64,000 bases of DNA. Source: Idiomarina sp. A28L (GTDB lineage: Bacteria > Pseudomonadota > Gammaproteobacteria > Enterobacterales > Alteromonadaceae). The stretch's first letter is position 1. The number at the start of each line of letters is the position of its first letter. The DNA is taken from NCBI RefSeq assembly GCF_000218785.1, contig NZ_AFPO01000013.1, positions 89,169 to 153,168 of the forward strand, given 5' to 3'. The notes beneath the pieces were generated by a model, which searched no databases, was not told the DNA's origin, and was given only the letters and a program-made list of their open reading frames with translations. The position numbers and the translations under genes are program-made. This document shows, in pieces, positions 47,823 to 57,603 of the stretch.

Positions 47823-48683
47823 ATGTTGCATTTAGAAAGCTTGAAAGATCTGCGTGCTACTCGCAGCACATGGGTTAACAACGGCGCCAGCATTGCTTTT
47901 GTGCCAACCATGGGGAACTTGCATCAAGGGCATTTACGCTTAGTTGAGCACGCGCGCTCTCTGGCTGATAAAGTGATTGTTAGCATCTATGTGAACCCCA
48001 TGCAGTTTGGCGCTAATGAAGATTTAGATAATTACCCGCGTACCCTTGCTGCCGATATGGCGAAACTCAAGGCTGCCGGCGCCGATGCGGTGTTCACCCC
48101 TACCACCGAAATGGTTTATCCACGAGGTTTAAGCGAGCAAACGTTTGTAGAAGTGCCGCACATTAGCAACGAACTTTGTGGAGCTTCGCGGCCCGGACAC
48201 TTTCGCGGTGTAGCCACCATTGTTTGTAAGTTATTCAACATGGTGCAGCCGGATCATGCCGTGTTTGGCAAAAAAGATTATCAGCAGCTTTTAGTTATTC
48301 GCCTTATGACCGAGGATCTATCGTTGCCGATTCAGATTCACGGTGTTGCCACCGAACGTGCAAGCGATGGCCTAGCCCTGAGCTCACGCAACGGTTATCT
48401 TAATGAAGCGCAAAGGCTGCAAGCGGCACAAATATACACCGTAATGCGAAGTACTGAGCAGGCTTTACAGCAGCAAAATATTGCCACCGTTAGTGATATA
48501 AAAAAGATTGAGCAAGAGAGTCAACAAAAGCTAAAAGCTGCTGGCTTTACGCCTGATTATGTAAGCATTCGCCGACAGCAAGATTTAGCGCTAGCCACCA
48601 TTGGTGATAACGAATTAGTGATTCTGATAGCTGCTTATTTAGGAAAAACTCGCCTGATTGATAATCTCGAAGTTAATCTATAA
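47823..48683 (+). CDS. panC: Pantothenate synthetase
   Basis: PanC joins pantoate to beta-alanine using ATP. The 286-residue product has the HIGH-type motif in FVPTMGNLHQGHLRLV, YVNPMQFGANEDL, VFGKKDYQQLLVIR, and the KMSKS-like LALSSRNGYL. AAGG lies eight bases before the ATG at 47823; a GTG at 47814 would overlap this ribosome site. E. coli has panD nearby, but here the convergent panP takes that place. Confidence 0.96.
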   Translation: MLHLESLKDLRATRSTWVNNGASIAFVPTMGNLHQGHLRLVEHARSLADKVIVSIYVNPMQFGANEDLDNYPRTLAADMAKLKAAGADAVFTPTTEMVYPRGLSEQTFVEVPHISNELCGASRPGHFRGVATIVCKLFNMVQPDHAVFGKKDYQQLLVIRLMTEDLSLPIQIHGVATERASDGLALSSRNGYLNEAQRLQAAQIYTVMRSTEQALQQQNIATVSDIKKIEQESQQKLKAAGFTPDYVSIRRQQDLALATIGDNELVILIAAYLGKTRLIDNLEVNL

Positions 48684-48695
48684 TTTTTCGTCGAC

Positions 48696-48733
48696 ATGAT
48701 CAGAAAAGGGCCCTTCGGCCCTTTTCTGATCAT
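48696..48733. terminator. Strong bidirectional terminator between panC and panP
   Basis: A perfect 17-bp stem (48696-48712 with 48717-48733) encloses a CTTC loop. The stem holds AAAAGGGCC and GGCCCTTTT, so each strand has a T run on its 3' side. Confidence 0.92.
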
Positions 48734-48754
48734 ATTGAAATGCTTTTGCGAACC

Positions 48755-50401
48755 CTATTTCGACAGGCCACAACGCTCGGCCGCATCAATAATATGCTTA
48801 TTCAATGATGGCGCCGTAGCTGCAATTTCTCGCTGTTCTACAATAATATCCGCCAACATTTCATTACTAGTAAGCGGGTTTGCTAACACCGTTCGGAATA
48901 CCAAAGTACCCTCACGATAATACTGGCGTGGTGTTAACTTAGTTCGCGAAACAAACGAACGGCCGTTCTCACGCTGAGTTTTTTGAATGTAACGGGTAAG
49001 AATATTTAGATGCGGTGTAACCGCAGCAATTTGTTCGGCACTGGCATCGGCCAATAACGCCTTGATTTCAGCCGGCACATATCGATAGGTTAATAGGCAC
49101 AGCTCTGGGTGAGTAATAACTTCAAAGTCGTCTTGCCGCTCAATTAAGGCGGCAAAATCTTTGGCCCGTTCGATACCCGTATCAATCAGTAATTCATAGC
49201 CTTTTCGCCCCATTACATGCAATGCTGAATAAACCAGCATGGCCATGCCCGGGCGTGAGCCTTCCATGGTATGGCTACCTAGATCTTTTGAACCGCGGCG
49301 AATAACATATTCAGCATGATGCTCAATTGCGCTTACTAAAGAAGGATCTTTAAAAAGCACCATACCAGCACCCATAGGTACATACATTTGCTTATGCGCA
49401 TCAATGGTTAGGCTATCAGCAAGCTCAATGCCGGCAAGTAACTTACGGTACGTATTCGACATCAAGGTAGCTCCACCCCATGCCGCATCGACATGGAAGT
49501 GCGCATGATATTTAGCTGCAATTTCCGCCATTTCTTGTAACGGATCAACGTGGCCCGTTTCGGTAGTGCCGGCAATACCAACAATAGCCATTACCCTACC
49601 ACCTTCTTGGGTTACCTTAGCGGCTGCAGCCTTTAAAGCATCAATCTGAATGCGGTTATTATCATCAGCAGGCACGCTAACAATATTTTTACGGCCAATA
49701 CCTAATACATCAGCGGCTTTGCTAAGTGAGTAGTGGCCGCGCTCAGAAACAAGCACTACTAAGCGGTTATAACCATAGTGTTGCAGGCCTGCTACCAGCC
49801 CTTCTGCAGAAACACCCGCAAACTCACCATCAGGCGCTAATAAATTGTTTCGTGCTACCCAAAGAGCCGAAATATTGGCAATGGTACCGCCAGAACAAAA
49901 AGCACCTAACGAATGATCGGCACTATGCATCCAACGATCGTAAAACGGCTTTTCTTGGCCATACACTAAATGGTGCATCATTCCGAGAACTTGCCGCTCC
50001 ATTGGGGTGAAGGCTTTTGATGTTTCGATTTTCACCAGATTTTGATTCAAGCCCACCATAAGCTTTGCCAAAGGCAATAAGAAATAAGGCAATGCCGATG
50101 TCATGTGGCCAATGAAGCGAGGTGAAGCGGTATGCACTGATTGGGCAACCAACTTCTTCAGCAGTGTTTCGGTGTGATCAGATACGAACTCAGGTTGTTC
50201 AGGAATATCACTGTAAGCAAAATCATTCTCTATCTCGTGTAAAGGGCGTTCTTGCGTAACGATATGCGAAGAAAGAAACCCTTCGAGATTTTCTGATAAA
50301 TGCTGTTCTATTTTACCGAGTGTGGAATCAGGCGCTTCAGGAACCGTGAAGATTCGATACAGCGCATCCATACTCACTTCCGCTGTGGTTTTAGGTGCCA
50401 C
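48755..50401 (-). CDS. panP: PLP-dependent aspartate 1-decarboxylase PanP
   Basis: PanP decarboxylates aspartate to beta-alanine for PanC, an alternative to the pyruvoyl enzyme PanD known from Vibrio. The 548-residue group II decarboxylase has the PLP-site Asp in HFHVDAAWGGATLM and the Schiff-base Lys in DAHKQMYVPMGAG (about 337). The N-terminal region FIGHMTSALPYFLLPLAKLM fits the PanP subgroup of glutamate-decarboxylase-like proteins. The ATG at 50407 abuts AGGAG; the GTG at 50401 is six bases from it and is preferred. Position convergent to panBC supports the assignment over a general glutamate decarboxylase. Confidence 0.85.
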   Translation of the reverse strand: MAPKTTAEVSMDALYRIFTVPEAPDSTLGKIEQHLSENLEGFLSSHIVTQERPLHEIENDFAYSDIPEQPEFVSDHTETLLKKLVAQSVHTASPRFIGHMTSALPYFLLPLAKLMVGLNQNLVKIETSKAFTPMERQVLGMMHHLVYGQEKPFYDRWMHSADHSLGAFCSGGTIANISALWVARNNLLAPDGEFAGVSAEGLVAGLQHYGYNRLVVLVSERGHYSLSKAADVLGIGRKNIVSVPADDNNRIQIDALKAAAAKVTQEGGRVMAIVGIAGTTETGHVDPLQEMAEIAAKYHAHFHVDAAWGGATLMSNTYRKLLAGIELADSLTIDAHKQMYVPMGAGMVLFKDPSLVSAIEHHAEYVIRRGSKDLGSHTMEGSRPGMAMLVYSALHVMGRKGYELLIDTGIERAKDFAALIERQDDFEVITHPELCLLTYRYVPAEIKALLADASAEQIAAVTPHLNILTRYIQKTQRENGRSFVSRTKLTPRQYYREGTLVFRTVLANPLTSNEMLADIIVEQREIAATAPSLNKHIIDAAERCGLSK

Positions 50402-51176
50402 ACGCATCTCCTGGCCAAGTTTTTTGAGCGGCAGACTTTAGCACATTTGCATTAGTTTCTGCTAGCGCCGTTAATCTTGCTATTTCACTGGGCGCAACCA
50501 ACTCTGCACCGCGCAAATCTGCTGTTAACTGCCATAGCCTTTGCTTGCTAGCCTGATACTTACGCTCAAAGGGCGTTATCGGATTCTGGCTCTCTGCCAG
50601 CTGCTCAAATTTACTAGCGATACCACAGCATTCAAGTGCGAGAGCAAATTCCTGCAAATAAATTGGCCAGTTACTGCGCAGCTCAATTTCACCACCCAAA
50701 CGCACTAATTCGGGGAACACAGGTGCCCCATGCCAACGGCGCCCAAGGTGCTTTTTCTTCGGCCACGGGTTAGGGTATAAAACAAAATGCTTCAGCGGTT
50801 GCCATTCAGCTTCGCGTGCCAAGCGCCAAAAATCATTTAAATCGGCTCGTACTAGCAAATACTCGCCAGCGCGTGATTGACTATGAAACACATGCTTTCC
50901 AAGCCGGTGAGCCGATTTATCAATACCAACCACAAGCGCATCTGGGTAACGGCGCGCGAGTTCGGCTGTGCTTTCACCGACACCACAACAAGAATCAAGA
51001 ATTAGCGGCCCATTAAAGGTTGCTAGCTTTTTCTCAACCTCAGCAAAAGCCTCAGCACTGTGTTGAGCTACCGGCTTTAGGAACGTGCTTTGCCAATACT
51101 TCGCAACTAAATGCGGAATATCAGCATGCACGCCCAACTGGTTGCTTGTAATCGCACGAGAATTCGCAGTATCCAT
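50391..51176 (-). CDS. TrmB-family SAM-dependent methyltransferase
   Basis: The 261-residue product has a Rossmann-type SAM site (about 58-85, LILDSCCGVGESTAELARRY, then VVGIDKSAHRL) and the TrmB hallmark YPNPWPKKKHLGRRWHG followed by FPELVRLGG. TrmB makes m7G46 in tRNA. This copy has CCGVGES where TrmB usually has EIGFGMG, and a long C-terminal part, so it may be a divergent paralogue with another substrate. Its 3' end overlaps the panP start by 11 bases. I expect a canonical TrmB elsewhere in the genome. Confidence 0.82.
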   Translation of the reverse strand: MDTANSRAITSNQLGVHADIPHLVAKYWQSTFLKPVAQHSAEAFAEVEKKLATFNGPLILDSCCGVGESTAELARRYPDALVVGIDKSAHRLGKHVFHSQSRAGEYLLVRADLNDFWRLAREAEWQPLKHFVLYPNPWPKKKHLGRRWHGAPVFPELVRLGGEIELRSNWPIYLQEFALALECCGIASKFEQLAESQNPITPFERKYQASKQRLWQLTADLRGAELVAPSEIARLTALAETNANVLKSAAQKTWPGDACGT

Positions 51177-51182
51177 AAGCTA

Positions 51183-51956
51183 TTAAGTACGCGTACCTGT
51201 GCCACGGCGCAACAGCCACCAAGCGAGTACAAAGAACGCGATATTAAAGGTAACCAATACCCCAATTGCAACGGTAGGTGCAATATCAGAAACTCCGATA
51301 AAGCCATAACGGAAGCCGTTTACCATATAAATAATCGGGTTCGCTTGCGAAACGGTTTGCCAAAATTCAGGCAACAAGGTGATCGAATAGAATACGCCGC
51401 CTAAATAAGTAAGTGGCGTTAGTACGAAGGTTGGAATAATCGATATATCATCAAACGTTTTCGCAAACATCGCATTCAATAAACCACCGAGCGCAAACAG
51501 CGTAGCCGTAAGCAAAACAGTTAGAATAATCATTCCGTAGCTTTGAATATTTAATTCCACAAAGAAACCAGAAACGATGGTAACGATAACCGCAACTATC
51601 AATGAACGGGCAACACCGCCGCCAACATAGCCAAGAATAATAGTGATGTTCGATACCGGTGCCACCAACATTTCTTCTAGATTACGTTGGAACTTAGCAC
51701 TAAAAAACGAAGCAGCTACGTTCGAATAGGCATTGGTGATAACCGACATCATAATCAAGCCGGGCACAATAAATTCCATGTAGCTCACGCCACCCATTTC
51801 ACCAATACGGCTACCAATCAAACTGCCGAAAATGACAAAATATAACGTCATAGTTATCGCCGGTGGAACCAATGTTTGCACCCAAATTCGTAAAAATCGG
51901 GTGCATTCTTTTATCCAAATCGTTTTTAGTGCGGTGAAATGAATCGGGTTCTTCAT
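51183..51956 (-). CDS. yadH: ABC-2 transporter permease, YadH type
   Basis: The 257-residue protein has six hydrophobic segments and the YadH-like stretches YMEFIVPGLIMMSVITNAY, LEEMLVAPVSN and FVLTPLTYLGGVFYSI. It pairs with the YadG-type ATPase, whose stop is one base before this ATG. The ATG at 51956 gives the E. coli length; the longer frame from 51992 lies within yadG. The exporter's substrate is unknown. Confidence 0.93.
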   Translation of the reverse strand: MKNPIHFTALKTIWIKECTRFLRIWVQTLVPPAITMTLYFVIFGSLIGSRIGEMGGVSYMEFIVPGLIMMSVITNAYSNVAASFFSAKFQRNLEEMLVAPVSNITIILGYVGGGVARSLIVAVIVTIVSGFFVELNIQSYGMIILTVLLTATLFALGGLLNAMFAKTFDDISIIPTFVLTPLTYLGGVFYSITLLPEFWQTVSQANPIIYMVNGFRYGFIGVSDIAPTVAIGVLVTFNIAFFVLAWWLLRRGTGTRT

Positions 51957-51957
51957 A

Positions 51958-52890
51958 TTACGCCTGCTCCTTCGTTTCACGGCCTTGTTCAACTAAATTC
52001 ACGAACAGCTCTTCTAAACGATTCGCCTTATTCCGCATTGAAAGCACTTTAATACCTTGCTCTGAAAGTTCAGTAAACACCGAATTCAGGCCGGCAGATT
52101 TCGCCACATCAACTTCAATGGTGTGATCATCAATAATCCGCGCCGCAGCACTTTTGATATCGGGAGCATTTACGCTGGTTTCGAGATCGAGCACAAAAGT
52201 TTCGATATTGAGTTTGCCTAACAACGATTTCATCGTTGTGTTTTCAATGATTTGGCCTTTATCAATAATACCGATATTGCGGCAAAGCATTTCGGCTTCT
52301 TCCAAGTAGTGGGTAGTAAGAATAATAGTTACGCCCTGCCTGTTAATACGCGTTAAAAACTCCCACATCGAACGGCGAAGCTCGATATCTACACCTGCGG
52401 TTGGCTCATCCAAAATCAGCAACTTCGGCTCATGCAGTAATGCGCGGGCAATCATTAAACGGCGCTTCATACCGCCTGAAAGAGTTCTAGCACGATCATC
52501 GCGTTTTTCCCACAACCCTAGCTGGGTAAGATACTTTTCCGCACGTTCGCGCGCTAACTTGCGAGAAACACCGTAATAACCAGCTTGGTTCACCACTATT
52601 TGTTCCACGGTTTCAAACTGGTTAAAGTTAAATTCTTGCGGAACCAAGCCAATGTGCTGTTTCACTTCATTAATGTGGCTATCAAGATCGTAGCCAAATA
52701 CTTTCACCGAACCTGCGGTTTTATTCACTAACGAAGAGATAATTCCAATAGTGGTAGATTTACCCGCACCATTTGGGCCCAACAGGGCATAGAAATCACC
52801 CTCTCGCACGATTAGGTCCACACCTTTAAGGGCAACAAGGCCACCGCGATAAACTTTCCGCAGCCCTTTAATTTCAAGTGCATTGGTCAT
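51958..52890 (-). CDS. yadG: ABC transporter ATP-binding protein, YadG type
   Basis: The 310-residue ATPase has Walker A GPNGAGKSTT, signature LSGGMKRRLMIARALLH, Walker B LLILDEPTAGVDIELRR and H-loop TTHYLEEAEMLCR. LSGGMKRR and TAGVDIELR are characteristic of YadG. It is followed by yadH and preceded by ubiX with 27 bp between. A related but distinct exporter pair lies at 8106-10048. Confidence 0.94.
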   Translation of the reverse strand: MTNALEIKGLRKVYRGGLVALKGVDLIVREGDFYALLGPNGAGKSTTIGIISSLVNKTAGSVKVFGYDLDSHINEVKQHIGLVPQEFNFNQFETVEQIVVNQAGYYGVSRKLARERAEKYLTQLGLWEKRDDRARTLSGGMKRRLMIARALLHEPKLLILDEPTAGVDIELRRSMWEFLTRINRQGVTIILTTHYLEEAEMLCRNIGIIDKGQIIENTTMKSLLGKLNIETFVLDLETSVNAPDIKSAAARIIDDHTIEVDVAKSAGLNSVFTELSEQGIKVLSMRNKANRLEELFVNLVEQGRETKEQA

Positions 52891-52917
52891 GCGCTACTCC
52901 GGTTAATAATTCGAATA

Positions 52918-53592
52918 TTATGAATTGCGTTGATCGTAGCCCCAGCGGCTTACTAATTGCTGGCTTAGGCCGAGATGATCAAGAATTCGAGCCACAACAA
53001 AATCAACAAGATCAGCGATCGATTGTGGTTGATGATAGAAGCCTGGCGCCGCAGGCATAATGGTAACACCCATGCGTGAAAGGGTAAGCATGTGTTCTAA
53101 ATGAATGCTATGCAGCGGCATTTCGCGCGGCACTATAATCAATTGCCCACGTTCTTTCAAAACAACATCGGCTGCACGTTCAATTAGATTATCGCTTGCG
53201 CCTGTGGCGATAGAAGCTAAGCTTCCCGTTGAACATGGGCATACCACCATACGCTTCGGCGCAGCTGAGCCCGAGGCTACCGGTGAAAACCACTCTTCTT
53301 TACCATACACTTTCAACTGATTTTCGGTTACCCCAAAATGGTCGCAGAGAAACTTCTGCGCTGCATCTGGCGCACCCGGAATTTTTAGGTTTTCTTCAGT
53401 GGCAAATACTACTCGAGCCGCGCTAGATATTAGCAATAGAACTTGCTGATTTTGCGCCAGCAGGCACTCTAGCAAACGCAGCGCATAAGGAGCACCCGAG
53501 GCACCTGTGATCGCTAAGGTTACGCGATTATCTTGGCTTTGCTCTGGGCTGAAAGTTTGCCCAGCCGAACGATTTGAAAACTGTGATGTCAC
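52918..53592 (-). CDS. ubiX: Flavin prenyltransferase UbiX
   Basis: UbiX makes prenylated FMN, the cofactor that UbiD uses to decarboxylate the ubiquinone precursor. The 224-residue flavoprotein has [15 protein letters not shown] with the FMN-binding [20 protein letters not shown], and the end [21 protein letters not shown]. It starts 15 bp after mpl, so the two are cotranscribed, an order seen in several gammaproteobacteria. Confidence 0.96.
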   Translation of the reverse strand: MTSQFSNRSAGQTFSPEQSQDNRVTLAITGASGAPYALRLLECLLAQNQQVLLLISSAARVVFATEENLKIPGAPDAAQKFLCDHFGVTENQLKVYGKEEWFSPVASGSAAPKRMVVCPCSTGSLASIATGASDNLIERAADVVLKERGQLIIVPREMPLHSIHLEHMLTLSRMGVTIMPAAPGFYHQPQSIADLVDFVVARILDHLGLSQQLVSRWGYDQRNS

Positions 53593-53606
53593 GCTACTAC
53601 CCCATT

Positions 53607-55049
53607 CTATTCCGCTTTAGCGATTATGTTGGTAAGGCTATCAAGCAATAGTTGGTGTATCCCACCAAAGGCGCCATTGCTCATCACAACCCAATATTCT
53701 CTCGTTGCTTGTGCACCTTCAACACTAGATCCGCTATCGCGCACACGTTCTTGATAGGCTTGTAGCACTTCATTAGCAAGATCTTGAACGTTATCACAAA
53801 CAACCACCGGCACGTTCCTCTCATTCAGAGCTTGAGTTAAAGGTGCCAGTTGAGTTGCCAATTGCCAGTTTGCGCCTTCTGGCTGCAAACCATAAACTTC
53901 ATCGACATCAACAAATGCAGCGGCTAACGTATCTTTATGCACCCCAGCTTTCATGGTGTTTGAACGTGGTTCAAAAATTGCCACAATTCGCGCATCCTGC
54001 CCAACATGAGCGCGCATTGCCTGAAGTGTAGTAGCAATCGCCGTAGGATGATGCGCAAAATCATCATAAACATGAACACCAGCAAGTTCACCGCGCAATT
54101 GTAACCGCCGCGCTGGCGAAGTAAACCGGCTCAACGCTTCCGCTGCTAGCTTCGGCTCAACACCAACTTGAGCAGCCGCTACCAAAGCCATGAGGCCGTT
54201 TTCAACGTTATGCTTTCCGATGAGATCCCACGTTACTTGGGCAACCTCAGCACCATTATGTAGTACTGCAAACGTGCTACCGGCGGAATTTAACAGTTTG
54301 GTATCCCATGCCTCATTTTCACCCGTGCACACCCGCTCCGACCAACAGCCTTTTGCCACTACCTCAGCTAGCGCCTTCACAGCAGGTGGATAAATAACAT
54401 GCCCATTTCGAGGTACCGTGCGTAAAACGTAAGCAAACTGCTGTTGGATTGCCGCTAGATCAGAAAAAATATCAGCGTGATCAAATTCCAGGTTGTTCAT
54501 TACCAGCGTGTCGCTGAAGTAATGAAGGAATTTTGAACGTTTATCAAAGAAAGCAGTATCGTATTCATCCGCCTCAATAACAAAATAGGGGCTATCGGTT
54601 AAACGTGCCGTTTCATTATATGGTTGCACCACACCACCCACGAGGAAGCTTGGGTTTATTCCCGCTTGTTCAAGAACCCAAACCAACATAGAAGCCGTTG
54701 TGGTTTTGCCATGAGTTCCTGAAACCGCTAATACATGGCGCTCACGCAACAGCGCTTCGCCAAGCCATTGAGGGCCCGATTGATATGCAAGCTTTCGTTC
54801 TAGAACCGCTTCAACAACTGGATTTCCGCGGCTTAGCGCATTGCCTATGATCACTAAATCAGGGGTTGGTTGTAGTTGCTGTAAATCATCACCTTGGAAC
54901 AGGTTAATACCAAGCTTCTCAAGCTGCGTGCTCATAGGTGGATAAACATTACTATCACTGCCGGTTACTTGGTAGCCAAGCGCTTTCGCAAGAGCGGCAA
55001 TCCCGCCCATAAAGGTGCCACAAATTCCAAGAATATGAATATGCTTCAT
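53607..55049 (-). CDS. mpl: UDP-MurNAc:L-Ala-gamma-D-Glu-meso-DAP ligase
   Basis: Mpl reattaches the recycled tripeptide to UDP-MurNAc, which MurU can supply here. The 480-residue Mur ligase has the dinucleotide-like [20 protein letters not shown], the ATP loop [14 protein letters not shown], and the [19 protein letters not shown] block. The last separates Mpl from MurC. It diverges from fbp, as in E. coli. With AnmK, AmgK and MurU it completes most of a recycling pathway in one window. Confidence 0.96.
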   Translation of the reverse strand: MKHIHILGICGTFMGGIAALAKALGYQVTGSDSNVYPPMSTQLEKLGINLFQGDDLQQLQPTPDLVIIGNALSRGNPVVEAVLERKLAYQSGPQWLGEALLRERHVLAVSGTHGKTTTASMLVWVLEQAGINPSFLVGGVVQPYNETARLTDSPYFVIEADEYDTAFFDKRSKFLHYFSDTLVMNNLEFDHADIFSDLAAIQQQFAYVLRTVPRNGHVIYPPAVKALAEVVAKGCWSERVCTGENEAWDTKLLNSAGSTFAVLHNGAEVAQVTWDLIGKHNVENGLMALVAAAQVGVEPKLAAEALSRFTSPARRLQLRGELAGVHVYDDFAHHPTAIATTLQAMRAHVGQDARIVAIFEPRSNTMKAGVHKDTLAAAFVDVDEVYGLQPEGANWQLATQLAPLTQALNERNVPVVVCDNVQDLANEVLQAYQERVRDSGSSVEGAQATREYWVVMSNGAFGGIHQLLLDSLTNIIAKAE

Positions 55050-55229
55050 CTGCTGCCTTCGCTAAACCATAAGAACCTGTAATCATACCACTTCATTTAT
55101 TCCTAAGCATCTGTACTGCGGTATGGGGAGCCTGCGCAATGAATGCGCAAAAAGGAGGCATCGAACGATGTTTTAAGGTAAACTTGCGGGCGTTTCCGGC
55201 AACACCTAAACGACAACCAGAGGCTAATC

Positions 55230-56237
55230 ATGCAACGCTTGATTCCCGTTCTGAACAATGACCATGTTCCCTTGCACTTAATTTCTGTGATCAATACTTT
55301 GCTCACTGCCACAAAAGAAATCTCTCACTTGCTTCATCAAGGTAGTTTAGCCGGTACTCTTGGCTCAACCCTTGACCAAAATATTCAAGGTGAAACGCAG
55401 AAAAAACTCGATATCGTATCCAACCAGCTGATTAAAAATATGCTGCTGGAAACCAACCTTGTGCATGCCGTAGCTTCTGAAGAAGAAGATTTTGTTGTAA
55501 TGGGCAACCCAGATGCGAAGTATTTGGTGGCTTTCGACCCACTCGATGGTAGCTCAAATATTGATATTAATGGTTCCGTTGGTACTATTTTTTCAATCCT
55601 TGAAAAACCCGATCATGCGGCCGAAGGCACCGATTTGTTCTTACAAACTGGTGATGAGCAAATAGCTGCTGGCTATATTTTATATGGCCCTTCAACGATG
55701 TTAGTGCTCACTACCGGTAAAGGTGTCCGTATGTTCACCTTAGATCATACCGTAGGCGAGTTCCTACTAACCGTTGAGCAAGTAAGAGTTCCAGAAGATA
55801 CCAAAGAATTCGCTATCAATATGTCGAATCGCCGCTTCTGGACAGATCCAATGGAACATTACATTGCTGATTTACTTATCGGCAGCGAAGGTATCCGCAA
55901 GAAAAATTTCAATATGCGTTGGAATGCGGCAATGGTTTCCGATGTACACCGAGTTTTATCGCGCGGTGGCATTTTTGCTTATCCGGCCGATTGTCGGAAC
56001 CCGGATAAACCTTGTAAGTTACGCTTAATGTACGAAGCAAACCCCATGAGCTTTTTAGTAGAGCAAGCTGGCGGCCGCTCGAGTACAGGTTATGAGCGTA
56101 TTATGTCATTACAACCAACGGATATTCACGAGCGTGTTTCAGTAGTGATGGGTTCACGTAACGAAGTAGATATTTGCTTGGATTACTTTAAGAAATTTGA
56201 GTGTAAGCGCCCAGATGCGCCCTTTCACACAAAATAA
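55230..56237 (+). CDS. fbp: Fructose-1,6-bisphosphatase class I
   Basis: Fbp removes the 1-phosphate from fructose 1,6-bisphosphate in gluconeogenesis. The 335-residue product has the metal-site motif [28 protein letters not shown] upstream of it, and [16 protein letters not shown] near the end. AGAGG precedes the ATG. The 180-bp space to mpl contains two TGCGCA palindromes (55135-55151) of unknown meaning. A sigma-70 promoter for ppa follows. Confidence 0.97.
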   Translation: MQRLIPVLNNDHVPLHLISVINTLLTATKEISHLLHQGSLAGTLGSTLDQNIQGETQKKLDIVSNQLIKNMLLETNLVHAVASEEEDFVVMGNPDAKYLVAFDPLDGSSNIDINGSVGTIFSILEKPDHAAEGTDLFLQTGDEQIAAGYILYGPSTMLVLTTGKGVRMFTLDHTVGEFLLTVEQVRVPEDTKEFAINMSNRRFWTDPMEHYIADLLIGSEGIRKKNFNMRWNAAMVSDVHRVLSRGGIFAYPADCRNPDKPCKLRLMYEANPMSFLVEQAGGRSSTGYERIMSLQPTDIHERVSVVMGSRNEVDICLDYFKKFECKRPDAPFHTK

Positions 56238-56250
56238 TGGTTAGATTGCT

Positions 56251-56280
56251 TTGAGTTGAATCACAAAGATTCGCTATAAT
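56251..56280 (+). promoter_or_regulatory. Probable sigma-70 promoter for ppa
   Basis: TTGAGT (56251-56256) and a perfect TATAAT (56275-56280) are 18 bp apart. The spacer contains the dyad GAATC ACAAA GATTC (56258-56272). Confidence 0.6.
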
Positions 56281-56347
56281 CGAGAGATATAGCCTGAAAG
56301 CTTTTAATTTAGATTCGAATTTATTTTAGATATCAAAGGAACAATAC

Positions 56348-56881
56348 ATGAGCTTGAATGATGTACCTGCAGGCAAAAACTTGCCAGATGAAATCAATGT
56401 AATTATTGAAATCCCTGCGAATGCAGATCCAATAAAATATGAAGTAGATAAAGATTCTGGCGCTCTCTTTGTCGATCGTTTTATGACAGCTCCGATGTTC
56501 TATCCATGTAACTATGGCTATATGAACGATACTTTGTCACTAGATGGCGACCCAGTAGATGTTTTAGTTCCTACTCCACATCCATTGCAACCTGGTTGTG
56601 TAATTCGTTGCCGCCCGGTTGGCGTTCTGAAAATGAGCGATGAATCGGGTGAAGATGCGAAAATTGTAGCTGTTCCAGTGAGCAAGCTCAGCAAAGAATA
56701 CGATCACATTGAAGATGTGAACGATTTACCTGAGTTACTTCGCGCGCAAATCACACATTTCTTTGAGCGCTATAAAGAGCTTGAGAAAGGAAAGTGGGTA
56801 AAAGTTGAAGGTTGGGGCGATATCAAAGAAGCGAAAGAAGAAATTGAATCATCTTACGCTCGTGCCCAAGAGAAGAAATAA
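56348..56881 (+). CDS. ppa: Inorganic pyrophosphatase
   Basis: Ppa hydrolyses pyrophosphate released in biosynthesis. The 177-residue family I enzyme shows [19 protein letters not shown], the metal cluster DGDPVDVLV and EDAKIVAVP, and [17 protein letters not shown] precedes the ATG. Unusually, the next gene, an ABC ATPase, begins only 8 bp after the stop with no terminator, so ppa probably shares its transcript with the transport genes. Confidence 0.98.
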   Translation: MSLNDVPAGKNLPDEINVIIEIPANADPIKYEVDKDSGALFVDRFMTAPMFYPCNYGYMNDTLSLDGDPVDVLVPTPHPLQPGCVIRCRPVGVLKMSDESGEDAKIVAVPVSKLSKEYDHIEDVNDLPELLRAQITHFFERYKELEKGKWVKVEGWGDIKEAKEEIESSYARAQEKK

Positions 56882-56889
56882 GTAGCAGT

Positions 56890-57603
56890 ATGGCTACCCA
56901 GTGCATACGTGGCCTGCAGATTAAGTTCTGCTGGCCGCGTCAATCACAACCTACCATTGATATTGCCGAACTTGCTATTGAAAGTGGCGAACGCATTTTG
57001 TTGCGTGGCCCAAGCGGCAGCGGTAAATCAACATTGCTCTCGCTTCTAGCGGGCGTACATGCGGTACAATCGGGTACCTTAACGGTTCTCGATAAAGATT
57101 TAAGCCAGTTATCACAGCGTAAGCGCGATAAGTTTCGCGCCGACCACATCGGCTATATTTTCCAGCAATTTAACCTTCTTCCATATCTCAGTGTTATTCA
57201 AAACGTTCTGCTTGCTATCGATTTCTCTAAATCGCGAGCTCAAAGGCTCGTTGGTAGAAATATATCCGCACGTGCCGAAAGTGAGCGCTTGCTAACACGC
57301 TTGGGTATAGCACCAGAATTATGGGGAAAGCCTGCAGGTAATTTGAGTGTTGGCCAGCAACAGCGAGTTGCAGCGGCACGAGCCTTAATTGGCGCTCCTG
57401 AATTAATTATCGCCGATGAACCTACATCAGCATTAGATACCGATGCACGTGATACATTTTTGAATTTACTCAATGAAGAATGTGAGCAGCAAAATATAAC
57501 CTTGGTTTTTGTAACTCACGATACTTCGCTAAGCCATCATTTTGATCGTATTGTTGAGCTTGCCCAAATTAACCAAGGTAACAGTAATGGCGGGGAGGCA
57601 TAA
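56890..57603 (+). CDS. ABC transporter ATP-binding protein (MacB/LolD type; Zrg-like)
   Basis: The 237-residue ATPase has Walker A GPSGSGKSTLLSLLAG, a LolD/MacB-like Q-loop region HIGYIFQQFNLLPYLSV, signature LSVGQQQRVAAARAL, and Walker B LIIADEPTSALD. Its TAA overlaps the permease ATG by one base. The ATPase, FtsX-type permease and DUF3299 order recalls the Zrg zinc-uptake locus of Vibrio cholerae; that link is from memory and the gene letters are not assigned. Such ATPases more often power lipoprotein or export machinery, so direction of transport is open. Confidence 0.85.
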   Translation: MATQCIRGLQIKFCWPRQSQPTIDIAELAIESGERILLRGPSGSGKSTLLSLLAGVHAVQSGTLTVLDKDLSQLSQRKRDKFRADHIGYIFQQFNLLPYLSVIQNVLLAIDFSKSRAQRLVGRNISARAESERLLTRLGIAPELWGKPAGNLSVGQQQRVAAARALIGAPELIIADEPTSALDTDARDTFLNLLNEECEQQNITLVFVTHDTSLSHHFDRIVELAQINQGNSNGGEA

